The notes below the pieces were generated by a model. That model did no database searches. It saw only the letters and a program-made list of their open reading frames with translations, and was not told the origin of the DNA. Positions 24,447 through 36,068 of a stretch of DNA of 64,000 nt are shown here, in pieces. The stretch is from Utricularia gibba. Lineage: Eukaryota; Streptophyta; Magnoliopsida; Lamiales; Lentibulariaceae. Numbering within the stretch: the first letter of the stretch is position 1; each line of letters begins with the position of its first letter. Made by a program: the position numbers and the translations under genes. Location of the stretch: assembly GCA_002189035.1 (NCBI GenBank), contig NEEC01000012.1, positions 496,001-560,000 of the forward strand, in the 5' to 3' direction.

Positions 24447-25957
24447 TGTTGGTGTATGTGTTCTAGAGACAATCAACTCATTGGCAAATCTTATCCTTTG
24501 ATGTTTACCTTGAATTGTGATCAAGTTTACATCATTGATAAAATCCTCTACTTGATCTATGTGCTATAGAAATTATGATGAGATCATAATGTGAGATTCT
24601 TCAAGCACTTACGTTCAAGTTAAAAAAAAACTCCCTAGCTAGAATATTTTTGAAATGAGGATATCACAAATACGGATAAGCTGGCACACATTGAGTTCTC
24701 TAAATTGTTTAGGCAATGGTTCTCACAATTGATGTAATGAGATTACTAGAACCTATGTGTGGGTGTCGATTAGAGAATCGATTCACTGGATGACTCATCT
24801 TTGAGATGCTACTATGGGAAGCTAACCAAGTGTCAATAGCAAGATCTCGATTATGACAGCCGTGCAATTAAGCTTAGACTTGAGGTCAACAAAGTTATCT
24901 TGATCTTAAGCTCACATTTTTCGCTCATTACTAATGGGAGCCTAACCATGGCTTGCCTAGTATGGATGAGTAGGGATGTGACTCCTTAAGGTTGGAGATA
25001 GTTGATTGATCAATAAAGGATTCATCACTCATGTTAGCGATGAGATCATATCTCAAGTAATTACATCAAAGCCTAACAGTAAGTCCTGGGCCCAGGGTAA
25101 TGACACTTGAATTGTTTGAGTAGGTCATTGAGTGTTAGTGCTTGAATGCAATTATAAGTTCGATACATCAGAAAGACACACACCCATGTTCTGGTACCGA
25201 ATGAGATATAAGTATGATGAAAGCTGTTCATTGCATGGTGGCTGGTCATGGAAAGGCTCAATCAGTTCACCTGATTATTCTTTAATCTTGGGGATCATGA
25301 TATGTTGCTAGACATCACTCATGATTGATAATGATGGATTTGATTAATTAAGAGTTAATTCATAAATCCATTATTACGGCCTTGATTGAAGAAGCCTATA
25401 GGGTCACACACAATAGTGGAGTCACTCAATGATATAAAATAGAATGACACAATTACATGAGATGTAATTGGTAAAGTGGATAAATTAAATTGAGAGTTAC
25501 TTTGAGATTAATATTGATTAAACTCAAAATAAAAGATCATATATAGATAAGATTTGGAACATATACATATCTCCACAAGATAAGATCTTTATGGAGATAT
25601 GATTTGATATGTTACCATATATCTATCAAAAAGATATGATCTTGAGAGAAGCTCTCCTCGAAGGTCTTCGTGCTCTTTGAGACTGATCCACAAGGAGGCG
25701 TTTTTCTCTACTAACACCTGAGAAATTCGACCAGCATTCAAGAGCCTTGAGAAGGTTATCGATGGAGTGCTCCACGTGTGGATACCATAGAGGCCGTTTG
25801 CTATTGGCGGTTGGTGAACAACGGAGTCATCTAAAAGGTACTTTGAACATCCATATGTCTGATTTATACCGTATTCCAAGATCTGCGTTGGGGGTTTCTC
25901 AAAATTTTTAAAATTCTGCTGCTTTTGAGATATACGATGTCTACGAGAAACCCAACA
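24447..25957 (+). repeat. 5' LTR of Copia B
   Basis: About 1511 bp, starting TGTTGGTGTATGTG and ending GAGAAACCCAACA. It is followed after one base by the primer site at 25959, which defines it as a 5' LTR on the plus strand. The inverted solo copy lies 104 bases to its left. Confidence 0.88.
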
Positions 25958-25958
25958 A

Positions 25959-25970
25959 TGGTATCAGAGC
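25959..25970 (+). other. Copia B primer binding site (initiator tRNA-Met)
   Basis: TGGTATCAGAGC exactly, the standard Copia primer site, one base after the 5' LTR. Confidence 0.92.
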
Positions 25971-25993
25971 GAGGTTACGGAATACGTGTATAC

Positions 25994-26165
25994 GTTAGAA
26001 TCTTTGCTGATTTCACGAGATGTTCTCGTATGTTGCCTTGCTGGTGACACATTAGAATCTTTGCTGATTTTATGAGATGTTCTCGTATGTTGCCTTGTCG
26101 GTGACACATTATAATCCTTGCTGATTTTTCGAGATGTTCTCGTATGTTGCCTTGCCGGCGATCAT
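25994..26165 (+). repeat. 57-bp tandem repeat in the Copia B leader
   Basis: Three near-identical units, with phases beginning at about 25997, 26054 and 26111, each carry TTGCTGATTT then GAGATGTTCTCGTATGTTGC. The last unit is slightly shorter and diverges after CTTGCCGGCGA. The repeat lies in the untranslated leader between primer site and gag. Confidence 0.85.
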
Positions 26166-27062
26166 GATAATAGCATGTGATGCACGAAATCTGATTATGT
26201 TGGATTGTTTTGCTGCCCTAGGATGCACGAAATTTGATTGATGATTGATGCTTTTGAGAATCATATCTTACGTGTATATGCGCAGCATGTTGATGGTTTA
26301 TATGTGTGTAATTATGGGGCATGATGGCCTTTGCACGAATTTTGATCATGTTGATCATATTGGTGAATTATCGATGCATATGATGTTTGATAATTTATTT
26401 GTGACCAAGGCATCTAGGGTCAATTAGGATTTTCGAGCTTTATGTATGAAAATCCAGGGAAATGATGCGTTATGAACGAAAGGGCAAGGGTTGTCAGGAT
26501 TCCTATCTGATAGGATATCGATATCCATAGTGCAAGTGTTGCCTATGGAAAAATCCCCTATCAAATAATTAAGCTTATTCCTTCCACTGACATAAGGAGA
26601 ACGAGAGTCATTTTTAGTGCATAGAGTTGTTGGCTACTGTCAAGCTCTCCACTACACATGACATGTTTGAATTATGGAATTAGATTCACGGTGGGTTGGC
26701 TTAACTGATTTTATCAACTTGTTGACTAAAGCCAAGGTTGGTAAAATTGGAAGAAAGGTTGAGGTAAATAGTTTTTACATCAAGAGTTGATGACTCAATG
26801 ATACAGTGGTTGTATGAGAGATACAATTGGCATGAGATGACTACCTGTTTCATTCATTAAAGCTTGTTGGCTACAATCAAGGTGGAGATGAATGAAATGG
26901 GACACTATCCCACTAAGAAAATCTGATTTTCTCGTTTTGTTAGTAAGGGGCTGCCATCTCGAAAAACATAGTGGGAGTATATCACATTTAATAAAGACCA
27001 GTTAGATGTGATTTAAGGAACACTACATGATGTGTTTGCTTTCTCTTCTTCAGGTTGAAGAT

Positions 27063-29217
27063 ATGTCTTCCAGCGTGAATTTGAGATCCATTCTAGAGTC
27101 CAACAAGTTGGTTGGCTCGAATTTTACTAATTGGCACCGCAATTTGAGAATTGTTCTCAAGGCGGAGAAGATTGCTTACATCCTTGAGCAAGATGTTCCT
27201 GCACAACCTAGGGCTAATGCAGCTGAAGATGTTCGGCGTGCATATCAGAAGTATCTAGATGATGCTGAGCTTGTCTCCTATATCATGCTTGCTTCGATGG
27301 CCCCTGATCTCCAAAAACAGGCGATGACTTGCCAACAGATGATAACACACCTCAAGGATCTTTTTGGTGAGCACTCACGACTTGAAAGGTTCAAGACATC
27401 AAAGCTGTTGTTCAATTGTCGCTTGGCAGAAGGAAGTTCTGCTGCTGATCATGCGACATTGATGTTGAGTTACATTGAGAAGTTCTCCACTCTTGGTTTT
27501 GCGTTGGATAAGGACTTGAGTATTGACTTAATGCTTACCTCACTACCTGATAGCTACTCACAGTTTGTGATGAACAATCAGATGAACAAGATGGATCAAA
27601 CTGTTCTTGAATTGATTCAGTTACTCAAGTCTGTTGAGACAACTATCACAAAGGAGCAAAAGAATGTCATGCTTGTCTCTTCAAGGAAAAAGGTTTCCAA
27701 GAAGAAGAGTCAAGACAAGAAACTCAAAGCTAAAAGTGAGATCAAGAAGAAGAAGCCTGTTGAAAAACCGGCTAAGGGTGAATGCTTTCATTGTGGGAAA
27801 TTTGGTCATTGGAAGAGAAACTGCAAAACCTATCTAGAGTCAATCAAGGGCAAGAAGCAGAATGAGAATTCAGCTTCAGGTATACACATGATCGAGATTA
27901 ACACTACTATCAAGAATGCTTCTTAGGTGTTAGATTCTGGTTGTGGTGCTCACATTTGCACTAACACGCAGGACCTAATGAGTAGTAGAATCTTGAAAAA
28001 AGGCGATGTTGACCTAAGAGTTGGGAATGGTGCACGAGTTGCTGCCATGGCAGTTGGGACTTGCCACATTGCCCTACCTTCTGGATTATCTCTTGAATTA
28101 GATTCTGTTTATTGTGTTCCCTCATTGACTGAGAACATCGTCTCTATTTCTTGTTTGGACAAGATTGGTTTCGAGTTTTCTATAAAGAACGATTGTTGTT
28201 CCATACGTCAAGGGAATGTGCATTATGGTACTGCTACGATAGTAAACGGAATATATGTTTTGGATCAGCATGATTCGGAACAGATTAACATGTGCATAAA
28301 AAGGCCAAGGATTGACAATGTCTTGAATTCTTACCTCTAGCATTGTTGTTTAGGCCATATAAACAAGAAGCGTGTTGAGTACTTGTATCGATTGGGATAT
28401 TTGGACTCAGAAGATTTTGAATCTTATGAAACATGCGAATCTTGTTTATTGAGCAAAATGACAAAGCAACCTTTTCTAGGAAAAGGAGCAAGAGCTGAAA
28501 ACTTATTGGATTTAATACATTCTTATGTATGTGGTCCAATGAGCATCACTGCTAGAGGGGTTTCTCGTATTTCATCACTTTTATAGATGACCATTCAAGA
28601 TATAGATGCATCTACTTGATGAAACGAAAATCTGAAGCCTTTGAAAAGTTCAAAGAGTTTCGGATGGAGGTTGAGAACCAGCTTGAGCGTTCTATCAAGA
28701 AACTTCAATCAGATCGTGGTGGGGAATACTTGAGTAATGAATTCAAGAATCATCTGAAGGACAATGGTATTGTCTCAAAAAGAACTCCTCCTAATACACC
28801 TGAGCACAATGGTGTTTCTGAGAGGAGAAATCGAACTTTGCTTGACATGGTTCGATCCATGATGAGTTTTGCAGAACTACCAAAGTCCATGTGGGGATAT
28901 GCTTTAGAGGCAGCGGCTCATGTTTTGAACAAAGCCCCATCGAAATCGGTTGAAACTACTCCTTATGAGATTTGGACTGGCAGAAAACCGAGTTTCTCCT
29001 ATCTCAAAGCTTGGGGATGCTGCTTATGTAAGAAGGTTGAAGTCAGATAAGTTGGAAAACAAATCTGACAAGTGTCTCTTTCTAGGATATTCACAAGAAA
29101 CTATGCGATACTACTTCTATAATCCTCAAGAGGAAAAGGTTTTCATCTCGAGGAATGCTGTCTTTTTGGAGAAAGAGTTTCTCCTCAAAGAAGCAAGTGG
29201 GAGTCGTTTTGAACTTG
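27063..29217 (+). mobile_element. Copia B gag-protease-integrase, truncated
   Basis: Gag (27063-27926) contains SNFTNWHRNLRIVL, a long helical part, a Lys-rich tract and a perfect CCHC knuckle (CFHCGKFGHWKRNC). A TAG stop then interrupts the frame just before the protease motif VLDSGCGAHIC, most simply a Trp codon turned to stop. Protease runs to about 28340. Integrase follows with frame breaks near 28340, 28585 and 29020 but keeps its later acidic residues (SDRGGEY and NGVSERRNRT contexts). The coding sequence stops abruptly at about 29217 (GSRFELE), where a family-B LTR fragment begins. Reverse transcriptase, RNase H and the 3' LTR are missing. The upstream ATG at 27027 is less likely as the gag start. 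Confidence 0.9.
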
Positions 29218-29312
29218 AGGGGAAAACAAGAATTCGGGTAGGCCTAAATCTTTTGTGTTAGTTGTTTGATTTATGGTTGGTGTGAGCTTGTGTAGTGATA
29301 AGCATACATCCA
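29218..29312 (+). repeat. Family-B LTR fragment, left piece
   Basis: Closely similar to 6048-6142 in the solo LTR (shared words aacaagaattcgggtag and gtgagcttgt). It lacks the first ~780 bp of that LTR and is joined directly to Copia B coding sequence. On its right it is cut by the G1 3' LTR. The matching right-hand piece is at 41253-41441. Confidence 0.75.
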
Positions 29313-30553
29313 TGTTGCGTGTCGTTTCCTCAACAAATTTTAAATATTTATAAAACGTAAAACACAAAGGGCGTTGTATGAGTGTTGATCTCAGGGAGTT
29401 ATTTTTCGTGAAAAGTGTTTGTAAGAAACTTCTACAAAATGTCACGGTTTTATAAAAGAGGGTTTGTGAAATGCAGAAATAAACAACCTAAGTGATGGGC
29501 CTTGACTACGGGACGCAGTTCTTGGGAATAAGATTCCATCTCCTTCCTTTGTCTATCCTCGCCTTGGTTTTCACTGATTTCTTCTGAATAGCTGGTTATA
29601 GGAGCAAGGAATAGCCTACTCTCCCTTACACTCTGATTGACAAGGAGGCAGGGGAATAGCCTCATGTGATTCCCCCTTGGACAATTAGGAAGACAAGAGG
29701 ATTGCCTTCATAACCGAATTGCGTGCGTGTGCCCAACTATTGCTAATGGCCAGTGGCAGGTCCGAGGTCACAACCTGTCCATTGTCACGGTACCTAGACC
29801 ACAAACAATCCGCTACTTCCCTCGAACCGGTAAGGTTGGAGTTGGTACTCTTCACCTTGATCTTCACCAAAATCTGCGAGGAGTGGCCTGCTACTCATGG
29901 ACCTTGACTAGGAGTCATTACAGAAAGACTGCAACAATACGCATTGAAGTATGCAGAATCCGAATTGAATTCAGCGAAGAACCGAGTGTATTGCTCAAGA
30001 CTTGGAAGGAAACTTCATATACTTCCCAGAAATTAAAAGGGTTTTAGCTACAAAGGGTCATGAAAACAGAAACGAAGATTCAAAAGTTCTAAGTCTAGAA
30101 ACAAAGATTCAAAAATTAAGTGCTCCAAGTGGCTTTTATATCACTCGACATGTGCATTAACTCCTTTGGGTCCTCTTCTCATCATTCCTTATGTCTTGCG
30201 TGCACTAGCAGCTTCCCTTTGCAAGCAAGTTAGCGGCCAATCATTGCTACAGACTCTGACATGCAAGGGCCTTGACCAGTGTCAGTCTTCCGCCCACAAT
30301 CGTTCCAAGTCACGTACAAGGTACGAAAAGTCAAACTCTGACCACCTGCAATACTCCTGCAACACTCACAACAGTCTCCTGACATGTCTCGGTCAAAGTG
30401 TGAGAAAAAAGACAAAAATATATACAAAATAGGAAAATATGAATTTTCTAATAAAAATCAAATACTTAATAATAAAACTCCTAATTTGGACGACTTAATA
30501 TTAGATGAACACCTAATAATACCTAATAAATAACTAGAAAATGACACTTAACA
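29313..30553 (-). repeat. 3' LTR of gypsy element G1
   Basis: About 1241 bp, starting TGTTGCGTGTCG and ending GACACTTAACA on the plus strand. It is similar throughout to the LTR at 34767-36068 and to the truncated LTR at 40768-41252. It is the downstream LTR of the outer gypsy element, read on the minus strand. Confidence 0.85.
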
Positions 30554-32585
30554 TATTCTTCGACACTTAAATCATACTTGTCCTCAAGTATGAAAATCAT
30601 AGCAATCCACAAAAAAGGGTGGAACCTAAGTTATGATGCATTACTAAGGTACATTCATCCTACAGCAGGCATTGACTCCAATTCTTTTCCTATCCTTCAA
30701 TCAAATTAAGGTAAGCCACTCAAGTTTGCATTCATCAGAATAAGACTTAACCAATGACTACTTATACACTAACATCATCAAGGTAAAAACATCAAGAGAA
30801 CATACACTATAGTGACTCAAGACCTTTTTCTCTCTTTTTTTTCTTTTTTTTTTCAGATAGAGGTCCCCGCTTTAGGGAAGAATATTTGGATTACGAGACC
30901 TTATGTGTGGTGTTAACCATGGTTTCGCAAAACATTCTTACCTTTGGCACCCTAATTTTTTTTTTCATATTTTTTTTTCGGTCTCGGTCTGGTCACTATA
31001 GGAGCAGCAAAAATTTATTCACCAAACATAATATATACAAGGACTGAAAATGTAATCATAGCCACGGTATAATCTTTCCTAAAACATGCAACAAAAGCTT
31101 GATATCTAGAAAGAAAAATAATTGAAGTATTTTCCTAGCAGCAAGGAACTCATGAACCTAAGCATGATCAATCCAAAAAATTCTAGCCTTATTCATGGAA
31201 GCAAATGTACTTGAGGAGCATAGTGGGGATTTTTCACAAACAAAAACAAAGGGAAAACAAAACATGAAGCACGAAAAAAATCAAAACAGTTCAACACATA
31301 AGTCCTAATGCCCAGAAATTACTAGAAAATAAAAAGAAACGTAAACTCCTCCCCCACACTTAATTTTGAGGATGTCCTCATCATCAAGTGCAGCAGAGTT
31401 TACCTTTATTATGAGGCATGCTGGAGTGTGAAGCAGTAGCCATAAGAGTGTCCAGTTTCGTGGAAAGCGCAGAAACTTATTCCTGGAGACTCTAAATAGC
31501 TAGCAGCAGGGTATGTTTGGTGGGGCTTGAAGGTGCAGTGCTCAAAGGAACGTTTGTTGGTGCACCTTAGGGATTCACAATGGAGGAGGGCATGGAGGTG
31601 ATGATACTCTTCGTACCCGCTTGCACGAAAACATCCTTCCCCTCAACCTTCTTCAGGTAGTTTGAGGTGTTGGGCGAGCTTGGTGATGAGGGAAGCAAAG
31701 TGGAGCACCCTCTTATTCTTGGCGGTGATGGAGTGCATTTGAGTTGCAATCCACTATCCCAAATTGATGGGGAGCTTCTTCATCATCGCCCACAGAAAGA
31801 ACACGATCACCTTGGCAATGATGTTGATGCCTTGTCGGGTTGCCCTGTAACAACCTCCCAAATATCTGTTCAACACTAAAAGAGCAGGGGCCCTCAACAG
31901 AATATGGGGGCTCATAGACAGACATGGATGCATAGGCATTCAACACATTGAAATGTTCAGGATAATCACAAAATTCTTGAAGGTAATGTGTAGTGGCTAA
32001 ATTAGATAAAATTCAAAAACAAGTTTGGGATAAACCAACAAGCTAATTTCAGAAAATTTACACCACTCAGGGGAAGCATCAAATAAACGGTTGATATCAG
32101 CAAGTAAGTTCATATGCATAAAAGTAGGCGTATACAATTTAAAATCAAACAAAATTCGGCGAGAAGTGAGGAGATTAAATAAAAGTTGGGCATTCTCATC
32201 TGAAAACCTCACGGTATTTTTCAGTTGAGTCCATGCAGGGGACTCCAGTGCGGTTAAAGGAGTAAGTGGTGGCGTGGGGTAGGTGAAAGTAAAGGTACTT
32301 GGAGTAGTGGGTGATAAAAACGAGGAAAGAGTATCGGTTTAGAAATTAAAGTCATGGGTTGCCTCCCATGTAGCGCCAATTTACAGTCTTTGGCCGACTG
32401 TGACACCTGTTAATGGCCCTCGACTAGCAGTAAGCTGCACACACTTTGCGGCTTAAATTTCTCATAAAATGGCTACAGTTGATGTCCATTGACTTTAATG
32501 TTTTTCCCTGTCTCAAATGAACGAATAATAACAGCACCATAGGGAAAAACATTCACAACTTCATAAGGTCCAAGCCACGTAGAAC
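30554..32585 (-). mobile_element. G1 3' region: integrase C-terminus and accessory ORF remnant
   Basis: Minus-strand sequence from 32585 reads STWLGPYEVVNVFPYGAVI and then FETGKNIKVNGHQL followed by a stop, the integrase C-terminus common in plant gypsy elements. It continues the integrase frame that breaks off at 36073. Further on, 31567-32212 carries broken frames (for example DINRLFDASPEWCKFSEISL) resembling the 'plant transposon protein' accessory reading frame found downstream of pol in some plant gypsy elements. Near 31350 a G-rich TTAAGTGTGGGGG motif occurs, typical of the post-pol spacer. The stretch from about 30554 to 31340 is non-coding, with T-rich runs at 30827-30870 and 30956-30980. 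Confidence 0.75.
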
Positions 32586-32590
32586 GCAAT

Positions 32591-34766
32591 TGATGCATAT
32601 CATTCACATATTCTCCTTTGAATGATAGCTGAAATGTTTTCGGTGAAAGGGATCACTTCTTGTTCCGCCTTTGCTTTCTTCTTTGGGTCACATAGGTCCT
32701 TTAGCAACTTGGCATACTTGGGGACCTGTTCAATCATATCGAGAAGAGGAATAGAAACATTAACCTTTTTCATCATTTCCATAAAAGTTTTCAATCATTT
32801 ATTGTCCTTGTTCCTTCTTCGAAGCCTCATCGGGAAGGGTGGTGGTATGACCAATGGCTTGGTCTGAGGAATTTCACTTGCCTCCTTCTCCTTAACATCT
32901 TCGGGTGGCTTCGGGACATCATTGCTCTGCACTGGTGAGTCATCTTGATTCTCACCAATGATTTCTTCATCAACATCAGAATCACTGTCTATGACCTCCA
33001 TCTCCTTTTCTTCGGACCTATCTACCTTGTTTGTGAACCATGGGTAAGGGTTTGGTAGGTCCATTCGACTTCTTAGCGAGATGGCATTGATGTGTTCTGG
33101 ATTCTGCACTGGTTGTGATGGCAATCCTCCTTTTTTTTCCAAACGGTTCATTGCTTGGGCAAGCTGAGTAATCTGGCCTTGTATACTTGTGATTTGGCCC
33201 TTCATATCCTTCTACTCAGCATGCATCTTGGAGGTGCTTTCAACAAGAGATTTGACCATGGCCTCTAAATTGTGATTCGGTTGGCACAGAACCATATGTT
33301 GTTCTGGAGGTCCAGTTATCTGCAATGGTTGAGGTGGTCCAGTGATAGTCTTCTGAGGAATACAAGGTGGGTTCCCTAATGACGGTGCTTGACCAGGGGG
33401 TGCTGTCTGTCTCCAACAAAAACCAGGATGATCTCTTCGAGGCATCTAATAGTTTCCATAGTTGTATGTCCCTCCTTGGTTCTAATAAAAGGTATTGACT
33501 TCTTCCACCGGCATTTCAAGAACTCTCAATACAGAGTCAAAGTGAGATGGCATAGACCAAACTTCTTCCTTGATATCATTCCCTTTGTTGAAGCAAGGCT
33601 TGAAGACCAAACTTCAACATATCGCTCATTGCTGCAAAGTTGAGCCAATACTTCTGAGTTGTTCACTCTATAGACCGCTTTCGCTGTTCTAATGTTTCCA
33701 CCAGATGGTCTATAGGAGTTTTCATAACGATTGGCTATGGAATAGGAATAAGCAGCCATTTGTTCAATGAGTCTCCGAGCATCAGCACTGTGACGGTTCG
33801 CTAATAATGATCCATTACAAGCGGCATCCATCTGTCCTTGGATCATAGGAGTCAATCCTTCATAGAAGTGCTGCAAGATTTGGCCTTCGGCGAGTCCATG
33901 TTGAGGGTAGGAGTTGCAAATTCGGTTGAAACGATCATAATACTCCTGCAAGTTTTCTCCTTCGCTCTACATCATGGTTGTTAAGGCTCTCCTTCTGGCA
34001 AAAGCTCTTCCTAGTGGTGCATACCGATCCAAAAACTTTTGAACCATCTGCTCCCATGTGGCAATAGATGAAGGGGGAAGTCCATAGAGCCACTCCAAAG
34101 CTCGTTCGATAAGACTGAAAGGAAATACTCTAAGCTTGACTTGATTCTCCGTGGCTCCCTTGGGGCGTATGGATGCACAAGCCATGTGCAACTCACATAG
34201 ATGACGTTTAAAGTTGTCATTTTCCCTTCCAGCAAACTTTGGAAGCGTCTAGAATAAGTAAGGACGTAGCTCATAGTCTTCTTCTCCATCGAAAATGATG
34301 CATAAGGGACGGTCTGAATGATTCGCAGTGATTTCTTCCTTGATGGTCCGTAGTGCTGGTCCACGGTTAGCGGGAAGTAATACTAGAAAATTTCCATGAG
34401 GTTGTTCTCCTTGAGGCTCAGGCACTACTGGTACTCCAACGGGCACATGTGCTGCCATGATGTCTCCAGTGGTTGAACAGGACGTCTACTCTCTCTTTTT
34501 GGCAAGAAAGTTTCGTTCCACCTCTTGATCCAAAGGATATAGAACTTCTCGGTAAGATCTCAAGCTTGGACGAGCCCTTGGTGGACCTGGCTGCATAAAA
34601 AGAGAAAAACAGAGCAGAAACAGAAACATGGAAAAGAAACAACAAGGAAAAGGAAGAAAAAAAAGAAAAGAAAAAGAAAAGAAACCTAAAAAAAAGGAAA
34701 AACGAAATTCACACACACAACACCAAACACAAAAAAATTCAACTCCCGGCAACGGCACCAAAAATT
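32591..34766 (-). mobile_element. Gypsy element G2 internal region, gag and part of protease
   Basis: Immediately after the G2 5' LTR lies the primer site, then gag (broken frames at 34458-33526 including LEWLYGLPPSSIATWEQMV), a Pro/acidic linker (33205-32795) and the start of the protease domain (ENISAIIQR near 32640). There the element jumps to the last few bases of its own 3' LTR (TGATGC on the plus strand at 32591-32596). Most of protease, all of reverse transcriptase, RNase H and integrase, and nearly the whole 3' LTR are deleted. The element is flanked by GCAAT (32586-32590 and 36069-36073). Confidence 0.85.
34745..34760 (-). other. G2 primer binding site (tRNA-Asp type)
   Basis: On the minus strand TGGTGCCGTTGCCGGG follows the LTR by six bases. 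It is complementary, bar one change, to the 3' end of plant tRNA-Asp (…CCCGGCAACGGCGCCA). Confidence 0.85.
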
Positions 34767-36068
34767 TGATGCGTGTCGTTTCCACAGCAAATGTTAATAC
34801 TTTTAAAACTAGTAACACAAAAGTATAGTACGAGTGTCGAACACAGGGAGTTGTTTTTGAGTGAAAAGGTGAGGTACCCCGAATACAATTGTCACGATTT
34901 GTAAACGGTTTTGAAAGTAAAAGATGCGAGAAACGTTGATGATGAAGCTTGAGTAAAGGAATAAGAGAGGTTTTGAGCAAACAACTAAAATAAACGTAAG
35001 CGATGAACCTTAAATAAAGTAAATGTTCCTGGATTTGGAATCCTGTCCAGTTATGTTCGTTGTGTCTTTACTCTTCTCTGGTCTTCTCGAGTACTCGGTT
35101 ATAGGAGTAAGTAATTGCCTACCCTCCCTTACACTCTCTTGCAAGAAGGCACGGGAATAGCCCGATGTTGCTCCTCCTTGTACGAACGTGAGAATAAGAG
35201 GTCTTGCCAATGTACCCTCACAGCCGAATTGCGCGCGTGTGCCCGAGTGTTGCCAATAACCCAATGAGTCCAGATACGAGGTCACTACCTGTCCATTGAT
35301 CCTGAGGTACGGCCACACACAAAACGTTGTCTTCCTCCTGCCAAAAGGGCTCGAGTTGGTGGTTTCCACCTTGCTCCTCTCGAAAATCCGCGGGTAGTGA
35401 TAAGCTAACCATGAAACTTGAATAAGGGGATTGTTACAGAAAGACTGCAACATAGTCGCGGGAAGACATACGAAACCCGTTCGGATTCAAAGAAGAGATG
35501 AAGATAAGCTAACGAAACATAGATTTGGGGGTGTTCCAACCCAGAAACGGAAGTTTCTAGCCGCGAATGGCCATACAAACTAAAGAAAACGAAACAAGGT
35601 TCTAGAGAGAAGTTAGAGGAAAATTCCTTTAGAGAGAAAACAAAAGGGAAAACTAAACTAACTACTACTACTATCGTCTGAATAGAACTCCACTTCAATG
35701 AGAGTCTGAGATTTCGTGTCCTCTTGATTCTGCTGAACTTGGGATGACTTGTAAGCAACGTCTGAAACTGGTACGCTAATAATGTTGTCAGAGACTCCCG
35801 TCTTTTGGAAATCAAGGAAATGTCAGTTCGGGAAGATCCAATTTGTCACCATCTGATGCCCTCTTTCTCTCACTTCCTGTCACGTGTGCGCCTCTTGAAA
35901 AACTTTATTAAAACTAGCAAAATTAATATATAAAATATAAGATTTAGGATAATTACCCTAAACTAGATAAAAACCTAAATCTCATATTATAGACTCCTAA
36001 TTGGACATTTCTAATAAAAATTAAGCATAAAAACAACCTAAGAAATAGTGAGAAAATGACACTTAACA
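34767..36068 (-). repeat. 5' LTR of gypsy element G2
   Basis: About 1302 bp, starting TGATGCGTGTCG and ending TGACACTTAACA on the plus strand. A primer site lies on its left. Its right edge cuts G1 integrase coding sequence exactly at the target duplication GCAAT. Confidence 0.9.

Noticed and set aside
22841-25957. Single foldback transposon with 1.5-kb terminal inverted repeats
   Set aside because: The left arm alone carries its own 5-bp duplication (CTCAC) and the right arm is followed by a primer site, so these are two LTRs.
34767-36068. Middle gypsy LTR as evidence of a tandem gypsy array
   Set aside because: The GCAAT duplication and the restored integrase frame show nested insertion instead.
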